A stretch of DNA of 64,000 nucleotides from Doryteuthis pealeii (lineage: Eukaryota > Mollusca > Cephalopoda > Myopsida > Loliginidae): positions 120,847,556 to 120,911,555 of the forward strand of contig CM042147.1 in assembly GCA_023376005.1 (NCBI GenBank). The letters run 5' to 3'. The notes beneath the pieces are model-generated. The model did not search any database and was not told the DNA's origin. It was given only the letters and a program-made list of their open reading frames with translations. A program made the translations under genes and the position numbers. Below, piece after piece: positions 56,100-64,000 of the stretch; the stretch's first letter is position 1, and each line of letters begins with the position of its first letter.

Positions 56100-56402
56100 T
56101 GTAAATCTAATGCTAAGCTAGATTTTTACTTCGTTTCAGTCAGGTTAGAGAAATCAGAGGTTTACTAAACCAAATCCTTATCTTTTTATTTAATTGTATA
56201 AAGTGAATATCTAGCTGAAAACTTATTAGCCGGAAATTAAAGTTATGACCATTTTTCCATTCACCAACATTTTAAAAAATCGTATTATGTTTACGTTTGT
56301 AGTACGATAGGTCATAAATGTTAACATCACGTTGATATTTATTGAATAAAGTATCACAAAATACACTTCAGCGTTACTTTGTTAAATATCATATATACAT
56401 CT

Positions 56403-56502
<100 letters not shown>

Positions 56503-56504
56503 GC

Positions 56505-57270
56505 GCTAGTAGCACAGATATCTCTCGCCAACTGTCCCTATCAATCAGCGCCCCGGCAGGTCCTCTGCACAGCATCCCGTACCCGCGCAGAGCTGGCCAA
56601 TTTACGTCTTTGTTGGATGTCTTTGTTGGACGATCCATGTGTTGGCTTCCACAGGAGTTCGTCCTCACTTCTCCAGCAGTGTCCAGTGTGTCTCGATCGT
56701 CTTACTCGGATTGTCTGTGGGGTAGGGAGCAAATGGCCGTACAGTTGTTTTCTTGAGGGATGCTGTTTCCACGATCTATTCAGGATTGCACGTAGCCTTC
56801 TTATGCAGCTCCCATCTAGCTTATTCTCTAGTCGTTTCGTTAGGGTCCAAGCTGTGCAGCCGTAAAGTAGCACTGATACAACCACGGCCTGGAAGAATTG
56901 TCGCTTTAACTTGTCAGTGACATCGGATTTCCATATGACTTATATTCTATTCATAGCAGACCATGCCTTCCCTATTCGTGCATTAACATCGCCTTCTGTG
57001 GATGAGATATTACTACCAAGGTACATGAATTGTTTCACTGCGTTTAGGCGTTTACCATCGAGCGTGAAGATGTCGCTTTTATTTTTAAAACACATGAACT
57101 CAGTTTTATCGGAGTTCACGTATAGGTCAATGTTCCGTGCTGCCTTTTGTAGGCTGTGTAACAAGGATTCGGCTTAAGCAGGTGTGTTTGCAAGAAGCGC
57201 CAGATCATCTGCGTAGTCCGCATCCGTAATGGTCTGTGCGGGATATCGCCTGCTTCTTGCCTTTTTTTAA
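56505..57270 (-). pseudogene. RTE-like LINE RT C-terminal half, - strand
   Basis: From right to left: KAARNIDLYVNSDKTEFMCF, YLGSNISSTEGDVN, GKAWSAMNRI, LLYGCTAWTLTKRLENKLDG, LRAILNRSWKQ, HTGHCWRSEDELLW, DRDSWREI. Several frameshifts. The 3' end abuts a (TG)n microsatellite at 56443. Confidence 0.7.
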
Positions 57271-57482
57271 TGATGTTCGAAGTATGTAGTCGAGGCATAT
57301 TATGAATATGTTTGGCACAAACGTATCTCCTTGTAGAACTCCAGCGAGTTACCACATGTGGGGGGGGGGGCAGATACTTTCTGGATGAAAATTCATTAAG
57401 GCAGGACTCATTCGGAGATAAGGCAAAATACAGCGGATTTTTCTTTAATATATAATTTTTATCCCAGGCAATAACGGGTTCT

Positions 57483-57544
57483 TCTGCTAGCACGTACGTA
57501 CACGCACGTACGCGCGCGTGCACACCACACACACACACAACGTA

Positions 57545-57587
<43 letters not shown>

Positions 57588-57600
57588 TATATATATATAT
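57483..57600 (+). repeat. ACGT/CA/TA microsatellite
   Basis: CGTACGTACACGCACGTACG and GCGCGCGTGC, then CA and TA runs, splitting the LINE remains. Confidence 0.85.
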
Positions 57601-58110
57601 AAGGCCATTTCTACAAGTAGTTCAGTTGTTAGCACGCAGATGGCCCACGGATCCAACTTGTTTTTATGTACCCTGTCACATATATGAAGCCCTCGACAGA
57701 CAGGCCCTGCCACACAGGTCAGTCTTAAATGTAGGAAATGTTTCCATGACGTCCGTCATGTGTCGCTTCAGCATGGAGTGCTCGAGCCGCATTACCTCAA
57801 ACTTATTACAGCTACCATCGGCCTGTCTTTCCAAGATGATGTGTACCCAGCCCAACCCCTTCTGTCAATTGGTCCTTATCGCTGAAATTGACTTCCGCAA
57901 GGGCATCGATGTTGACCCCATATCGAGACGCTCCCCTGTCCCGACACCAGTTCGTCGTTTGGGGTTTCCCGATCTCTCAAGATCGAGAAGTATCCAGACA
58001 TTCCAGGTGGCTATTCTTTGCGTTGTTTTTTGTTGTAATATTTTCTTTTTTTTTCACCCAGCTAACGTGGACATCCGTCGAACTGCAGGTCTCTGGCCAG
58101 CTTGATAGGT
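57600..58110 (-). pseudogene. RTE-like LINE endonuclease N-terminal part
   Basis: On the - strand IATWNVWILLDLERSG (the WNVRTL start of the endonuclease domain) and then, after a frameshift, GVNIDALAEVNFSD can be read. The order and distance fit the 5' end of the same LINE whose 3' half lies at 56505-57270. The middle (most of endonuclease and RT core) is missing and replaced by CA/TA repeats and a short unique part. Confidence 0.55.
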
Positions 58111-58480
58111 GAACCGGCATTTTTTAGGTCTCCTTTTCTAGACACTGGCCTGGGTGAACAGTGTTACCCAAGGGGCTGCTCAGTCACCCACAACCTCGCC
58201 GAGGCACGTTGCTGTTCAATCAGCAAGGCAGTGAGGTTAAGTAGGTTACGAGTCACGCTGTATGTAGATTCACATCTGCGTACTTCCAACCCGTCAGGCC
58301 TGCACACGTCACCATTCCTCCATCACTGTGGGACTTGTAGAAATATCTGCACTTGTTTTTGTTTTACATGTTGTGCGCTTGTGCGACACGCACCGCATGC
58401 TCTCCTTACCCAAAGTCAAGTATCAGTGACAAGCCGAGGCAAAATGACTGAGAGACTTTGTGGAACGCAGGTGGATGATC
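58111..58480 (-). other. Probable 5' leader of the LINE at 56.5-58.1 kb
   Basis: GC-richer sequence without repeats directly upstream (on the - strand) of the endonuclease start. It has a GAGGTTGTGGGTGACTGAG stretch and no useful frame. The role is inferred from position only. Confidence 0.3.
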
Positions 58481-58858
58481 TGACGAGATCTACGGGTCCA
58501 CTACACCAAAAAAAAATACGCGTGTGTGTGTGTAGAATTAAACAAAAGACACGTCTCCTGTTAAACAATTTTATTAACGATTTTTTGAAGCTTTCTGGTC
58601 AACTTTTTTTTACATTTGGATGGAATCCGTGGATTAGACGTATTAAACATGAGACGTGTATTTTGTTTAATTCTACATGTATGAATGAAAGAATGCTGCC
58701 CAAATACACATATGTATATATGTATATACATATATCCAAGCCAGTTGGTATTAGGACGATTTTAAGTTGGACCTTTCGTCCAACGGCAGAATGTTAGAGT
58801 TGTTCAAGCTCAAGTTGAAAGCTCGATGTTCAATATTATTGAACAGACCAATATAATC

Positions 58859-59003
58859 GGTAAAGAAAAAGCTTTAAAAATCGGTCATTTTGCAGTTATA
58901 AATCTATTTCTACCCACAGTGTATACTCGGTATACACTGATAACTGTGAGTAGAAATAGATCTATAACCGCAAAATGACCGATTTTTAAGCTTTTTCTTT
59001 ACC
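58859..59003. mobile_element. Near-perfect 145-bp palindrome next to TA repeats
   Basis: The two arms start and end with GGTAAAGAAAAAGCTT and its complement and meet at about 58931. A TA microsatellite follows within 10 bases. Confidence 0.6.
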
Positions 59004-59132
59004 ACTTATATATATATATTAAAACCAAATTTGGTTTGAAAATCTCATAGGCGAGAAACTGACCTTGTGCCTACGCTATCCTAATTTAGCTGTATATATT
59101 CTATCACTAATATTGATCACTTTATTTTTAAC

Positions 59133-59133
<1 letters not shown>

Positions 59134-59193
<60 letters not shown>
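59134..59193 (+). repeat. (TA)n(TG)n microsatellite
   Basis: TA repeats then TG repeats. The left side is a half copy of the 7.06 kb hairpin sequence. Confidence 0.85.
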
Positions 59194-59196
<3 letters not shown>

Positions 59197-59428
59197 CAAT
59201 ATCATATTTTAGGTGCTAAGATAGATTGGCCACGGTGGTGTTCCTTATGGAAAGTCGCTCTTGTCCTCTCGGTAGTGTGTCACTGTCCCTCTGCTGGTCA
59301 GGGTTAATTTCACTTATTTATTATAATCTCGCCGCTGAGAAAGCTATCCTCCGAAAATCAACGTTTAGTTGTATATAGAGGAGAAGCAAACAAATTCTTC
59401 CCGATTAACATTATTTTTATTATATATA

Positions 59429-59819
59429 CTAGTACAAAATAAAAAACGCCCCCGGGCGATGTAAATAGATTTTTGAAACATATTGCCTGAAGGATGGGAG
59501 TTCAAAATTCAATGTCTGCGAGTTTGTACCCTAAGTAAGTAAAATCATCAAATTCATTAAAGCATTAAAAAAATAAAACAATTTGAAATGTAAACTTTAA
59601 ATATATATTAAAATAAAACAAACTATATTTAGATATATAATACCAGTCATGTATTTATCAAAACTTGTTTTAAAAAACAATGAGGACTGTCTAATGTTGC
59701 ATGTTCAAATTTTGAGTATATTTATTCTATGTTATGACGATTTTGGGTAATGTGACGTAAGTAGTGACGTAGTTTTTGTTACAGACAAAAACTGGAAGCG
59801 AATCTCCATAATTAATAGA
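59429..59819 (-). mobile_element. Helitron-like element, second subfamily
   Basis: On the - strand it starts TCTATTAATTATGGAGATTC after A and ends with hairpin CGCCC-GG-GGGCG-type sequence (59446-59457), about 13 bases, and CTAG before T. It shares ATGGAGATT and the CTGTAAC region with the first subfamily but has a different hairpin and body. Confidence 0.6.
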
Positions 59820-61599
59820 TACAGGCAAAAACTCCAGCTTGGAACCAGAAAATAGAAATTTTGTACAATATCAACGGGGTGTATAATAGAAAGAGAGTCA
59901 GATAGTTAGATTAGAGAAGAAAGAGTTGATAATGCTTACTTCATAACTTCGCTTCTAATTCTTCGTCTAGGTCGGCCGTCATTTTCTTTCGTCCAGTGGG
60001 CATCTGCCGTTAAGGGTTGGTCTTCTTCTTTATTAACTCTTCTTACAAACTGGGCTGGACATTGCTTATTTAATAATTTAACTAACAAACACAACTTGTT
60101 TGTTTCCTGATCAAATCTCATTTCTTAGCCCACATTGATTCCGCCGTAGGGGGAGATGGACCCCGGGGGCTGACAATCGCGTACGCTCTCCTTGAAAGCT
60201 GGGTCGAATCTGCTCTAAACTAGAAACTAATCTCACGTGTCTGTACCAGTGGTCAGTTGGGGGTCATCTAAAATGTCAATCATAATTCCCAACGGTTATG
60301 GAAAATTACCCACTTCCGCTTTTAAATCTAACGAACTTTATTTAACATTCTAACTATAGGTATGTTCACAATTTAAGACTGCCCATAGATTGTAACAATA
60401 GCTGGTGGAAGAAGAAGAAGTGTAAACATTATCGACTGAAATTTGAACTCTGCTTGCCAATTTTATTTACCGTGACGATAACCGTTACGCTGCCTGCACA
60501 ATCATTATCATATTCGGTGTAGGTTATGATGATGAGGAGGATTTACGGTATTCTGTCGCTGTAATAATTTGTAACATCCTACTGCGGCATTCAGTCCTTC
60601 TTCATTTGAAGCCACTCTGTCCTTTTCTTCGCTAGTGTCCTTAGTTTCCTCAGTTGCTTTCCAGATCTTAGGGCCTCATTTTAGAGGTTCGTCCGCAGCT
60701 GACTAACCAAGTAGTATTTCTTATGGAAAATGAAGGGTAAAGTTTTTTTTTAACTTCCTCTCGGACAAAAATAGGTATAAAAATTTAAGTAACAGTGGTG
60801 AGGTTAGCAGAAGAGAAAATGCGGATTATGACATTAAGGAACGAGAGTACAACGAAATGAAATGCAACAGTTTTAATTACAAATATGCACATAAAATGGT
60901 ACAACAAGAGAAGAAAAAGTTCTGGTTTAGTTCAGACAAGCTTACCGAGGTTTAATAACTTCTTTTAGAAGCTAGCGGCACCTCCTCGTTAGGTATCAGC
61001 CGTAATGTTATTATTTAATTCTCAGCTCTACAAGGTCTTGGCCGAGTCATTAGTTTTTGGTTACAGCACCGTTCTGGGTAAGCTGTAATTAATTGTTGTT
61101 GGTTTGTTTAAGGTAGTTTAGGGTTGTTTAGGGTTGCAAAAGTTTATTCTGCTAGCAGCCTATTGACTGCAATGGTAACAAAGCGTGAAGCTTGTCCTTT
61201 GTTGCACTTATCTCGTCGGCTCCCTTAGTTGTTATCCTGGTGATAAAGGTAATTTGCTGTCAGCCTTCATGGGTCAAAAAGACAGCAATCTCTCTTCAGA
61301 AACCGAGAATGGTAGAAATCCGTCGTGGGTTTTTCTCTCAGTAAGCCTAGTTCGTAGGGAGAGATAGAGCAAAGCTCTTATCTGGAGTAGCAGTCAGAAG
61401 GATATCAACCAAAAAGAGGGGGACACAACGAGGGCCGAACCCAGCAGTGATCCTCAGAAAGGTTACAACTAGAAAGAGGAAGAAATGCTATGGTCATGGC
61501 TATTTATAGAGATCACTACTTGACGGTGATGATGATGGCTGCTGCTGTGTCGGTGACAGTCCCCTAGGGGCATAAGTCCCGGTGTAGACCGTAGTTAGT
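59820..61599. other. Unassigned low-repeat sequence
   Basis: About 1.8 kb with moderate GC. A - strand frame at 59936-60121 and a + strand frame at 61185-61367 are short and unrecognised. GGTTGTTTAGGGTTG near 61110 is a small tandem repeat. Confidence 0.35.
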
Positions 61600-61700
61600 A
61601 ATATAAAATTTCAATATAGGATGTGGATTTGATTGAACTTTGGTCTTTGCTGGTCTCCACCAATTTTCCTTTATAAAAGGACGTGCACTCGGTCATTGTA
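61600..61700 (+). promoter_or_regulatory. Repeated TATA-containing cassette, copy 1
   Basis: CTTTATAAAAGGACGTGC and TCGGTCATTG preceded by TTTGCTGGTCTCCACCA. It matches 62340-62440 over about 90 bases. Confidence 0.4.
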
Positions 61701-61763
61701 TATTATAATTATTTTAATTTGTTTATTCTTATTTTTTTAAATTTTTGAGATGAGGCTTGCTAA

Positions 61764-62119
61764 TTAGTATTATTTGGATTATTCGGACTATTGTCCTCAT
61801 CTTCATTGTTGTCTGTACAACGTTTCGGCCGATGTGCCCTCTAGCCTTCTTCAGGTATTTCTTGTCGGGCTCGGGAACTTTCTTTTCGGACGCGGGAACC
61901 TTCTATTCGAACTCGAGAACTTTCTTGTCGTAATCGGGAGCCATCACGGAACTTTGAACCTAACCCTTTATTCAGTCCACGGAGGTATCCTGTTCTCATT
62001 CCAAGAAAGTTCCAGAGTCCGACAAGAAATACCTGAAGAAGGCTGGAGGGCACATCGTCCGAAATATTGTACAGATAACAATGAAGATGAGGACAATAGT
62101 CCGAATAATCCAAATAATA
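61764..62119. mobile_element. Inverted-repeat element with hammerhead-like cores at both ends
   Basis: The arms at 61764-61885 and 62002-62119 are reverse complements. Each has CTGAAGA, one extra A, a stem starting GG and GAAA: - strand 61854-61823, + strand 62033-62064. The middle holds short direct repeats of a GGGAACTTTC-type unit. A half copy of the outer arm occurs at 23940-23985. Confidence 0.6.
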
Positions 62120-62284
62120 CTAATTGTTTATTCTTATTATCATTCTTGTTTGCATTTTTCTCTTTTGTTTTCTCTTTTATTTGCTTTTTATGATGTTTTA
62201 TCCTTTATTAATTTGTTTTGTTTATTTAATCGTCCTTTTTAATTATTTTTTAATATATCATTAATTTATATCCTTATTGTATTT

Positions 62285-62440
62285 TTATTTAGCTTTTCTT
62301 ATGGAAAATGGGGAGTAAAATGTTTTAACCCCTTTCGGATAGAAATCAGGTGTGGATTTTATTAAATTTTGTTTTTTGCTGGCCTCCACTATTTTCCCTT
62401 TATAAAAGGACGTGCGTTCAGTCGTTATATAAACATACCT
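62285..62440 (+). promoter_or_regulatory. Repeated TATA-containing cassette, copy 2
   Basis: CTTTATAAAAGGACGTGCG preceded by TTTGCTGGCCTCCACTA. Its upstream part (CTTATGGAAAATGGGGAGTA) also matches 60718-60790. Probably a retroelement promoter region or LTR piece. Confidence 0.4.
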
Positions 62441-62607
62441 ACTACCGGAAAATTTCTTCGACCACATCATCCCTAACATCAGGTCACCTAACTCATCAGA
62501 TTGCAATAGCCTTGATGTGCGGGTGCAGCTGAGCAAGTGACCAACAAAACTCGGTGCAACACCAAAGATGAACTGAAGAAATGGATAATGGCTGCATTTA
62601 CCAATTT

Positions 62608-62910
62608 ATATATTTACCTAACCCCTCCACACGATCAGGATACGACACAAGGTCAATTTCTTAAGCGGTGTTTAACAGGTCTGAATTCAGAGTTTTCCTT
62701 CTCTTAGACAAGTTAACTAGCCACGGTTAAAAGGCCCAGTCTGTCCATCTATTTACCCATAGCTGGAGGGAGAGTATTTGGATTTATACCTTTCCTAAGG
62801 TATGAATCCAAATCCAAGCGCTATGAGAAATGCAAACAGCCTTGTCCTAGATTTGAATTCGGGTCGACGAGTCCATTTCCTACGACTGTAACCATTACAA
62901 CACGCGCCTC
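62608..62910 (-). mobile_element. SINE-B copy
   Basis: Complete - strand copy with a small internal duplication of GGTATGAATCCAAA. Confidence 0.72.
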
Positions 62911-63231
62911 CATTTAAGCAATGAAACCGTCAGAAAGTCTTGCAGGAGATTTCAAAGTAGTCTGAAGACGTGTTTGAAACCAATGGCGATTTCTTTGAAT
63001 AAATTTAATCTATTGTGTTTCAATATATTTTCATGTAACTTTGGTAAATCTATCGTTGTATCCGACTGTATCAGACTTTCTATAGTCTTCCTGTTGTTTA
63101 TCTTGCGAAAAAAATTTCTGAAGAGTCGTAAGTGAAAAAAAGAAAAAAATTAGAAAAGGAATCCGCTTTTAAATGCATTTTTGAAATTTTGTACACACAG
63201 TAAATTATTTGTAAATATATCTGACAAGGTA

Positions 63232-63318
63232 AGATATCAGTGTTATTTTCATTTTTTGTGGCCAAAATGTTAGGGGTGATGTGGTTGCAGAAATTTTCTC
63301 GTAGCCAACACTGGGTTC
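63232..63318 (+). repeat. Direct repeat, left copy (87 bp)
   Basis: AGATATCAGTGTTATTTTC through CAACACTGGGTTC. It matches 63708-63793 with about five differences. Confidence 0.7.
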
Positions 63319-63320
63319 AG

Positions 63321-63706
63321 TGGGGATTAAAATAAAATTTAAATAAAAAAAAATGAAAGTATAATAAACTCCCATGAGCCTTCACGCATGTGCGAAAAAA
63401 GAACCCATTCCAACCCCCAAGAGAATCTCTCGGCCTTTCGAATTGAGGCCTTAACTGTGTCTAAACGCTACTACTACTGGCCAGGGATATATTTCCTTGT
63501 CTCGTTGTGGCAATGACCGGTGAATAAAGCCGAAACCATAAAACTACCTTCTGTCTTTGTCTCTTTCCTTTCGTTCCTTGAATTCTTTCCTTTTCAGCGT
63601 GACCACCAAATAAGATGGGGTTAAAAGCAAAACCCTAAGAACATACACCAAGAAGAACAAGAAGCCTCCTTTAAAACCTTAAAACACAAAACCTCTTGCC
63701 ACCCCA
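63321..63706 (+). mobile_element. LTR-like dispersed repeat, copy 2
   Basis: Same ends (TGGGGATTAAAAT to CCACCCCA) and the same AATAAAGCC as copy 1, with a few indels. It lies exactly between the direct repeats at 63232-63318 and 63708-63793. Confidence 0.45.
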
Positions 63707-63707
63707 T

Positions 63708-63793
63708 AGATATCAGTGTTATTTTCATTTTTTGTGGCCAAATATTAGGGGTGATGTGGTCGCAGAAATTTTATCGCAGCCAACACTGGGTTC
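63708..63793 (+). repeat. Direct repeat, right copy
   Basis: See left copy at 63232. Downstream (63794-63960) is unrelated, non-repetitive sequence. Confidence 0.7.
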
Positions 63794-63977
63794 TCCTGTT
63801 TGTGTGGCATTGCGCAGTGTCCTGTTGCCAGATGTAGGGTCTTCAAGCAGTCACCTTCTAGATCCAGGGCAGCACTACCTCCTCCTTCAGGCACGTGATG
63901 TAGTTCTCCGGGTTGAGTCTGAGGCCATATGCGAAGAAAAATGGAGATACAACGCTATAATTGCTAGTGACTACCTA

Positions 63978-64000
63978 GTAGTCGGTAGAGCGTTCGGCTA
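63978..64000 (+). mobile_element. SINE-A head, cut by the window edge
   Basis: TAGTCGGTAGAGCGTTCGGC at the end of the window is the start of another + strand copy. Confidence 0.6.

Noticed and set aside
57518..58105. 195-codon + strand gene at 57.5-58.1 kb
   Set aside because: The opposite strand holds the LINE endonuclease motif (WNV...ALAE), so the + frame is antisense to it and begins in CA repeats.

Overview
Eukaryotic (metazoan) nuclear DNA, AT-rich and almost entirely made of repeats. A mollusc or another lophotrochozoan is a plausible source, judged from the mix of tRNA-headed SINEs, RTE-like and Penelope-like retroelements, CCCTAA telomere-type repeats and long TA microsatellites. 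I cannot name the species. Most open reading frames here are translations of simple repeats, SINEs or satellite. All family assignments were made by eye.

Genes. Two spliced-gene candidates stand out. On the + strand, 16968-17050 looks like the last coding exon of an armadillo/HEAT-repeat protein, with a strong 3' splice site, a stop codon and a 3'UTR reaching an AATAAA at 17626. On the - strand, a GC-rich terminal exon (44879-45365) joins in phase to a possible first exon at 54570-54694. A third, weaker - strand exon candidate lies at 30511-30732.

Layout. 0-5 kb: CT and minisatellite DNA, a 245-bp duplication, and SINE-B copies. 4.9-9 kb: a run of long hairpin elements. 9-11.8 kb: minisatellites and SINE-C/LINE debris. 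12.5-14 kb and 28.8-29.5 kb: short Helitron-like elements. 15.3-16.2 kb: a TIR element flanked by TA. 18.4-20 kb: two different retroelement coding fragments, one of them a Penelope-like reverse transcriptase. 22-25 kb: three hairpin elements, one holding an apparently intact hammerhead ribozyme (24496-24537). 26-28.6 kb: a Helitron-like copy, a 5S rRNA-headed SINE and LINE fragments. 33.2 kb: a transposase helix-turn-helix relic. 34.3-35.4 kb: a 119-bp tandem array made from a SINE. 35.5-35.9 kb: a GC-rich foldback. 36.8-44.76 kb: a 104-bp satellite in 208-bp dimers inside what looks like one TIR element. 45-50 kb: candidate promoters and dispersed repeats. 49.4-53.7 kb: two TIR families, one with a telomere-like core. 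55-59 kb: microsatellites and a broken RTE-like LINE. 59.4-62.1 kb: a Helitron-like copy and another hammerhead-like hairpin. 63.2-63.8 kb: an LTR-like insert between 87-bp direct repeats.

The most interesting system is a set of hairpin elements that are unrelated in sequence. They share a hammerhead-type core (CTGANGA, a variable stem, then GAAA), often sit beside TA microsatellites, and occur in a window that also carries a Penelope-like RT fragment. One member keeps every core base and both stems of a hammerhead ribozyme.
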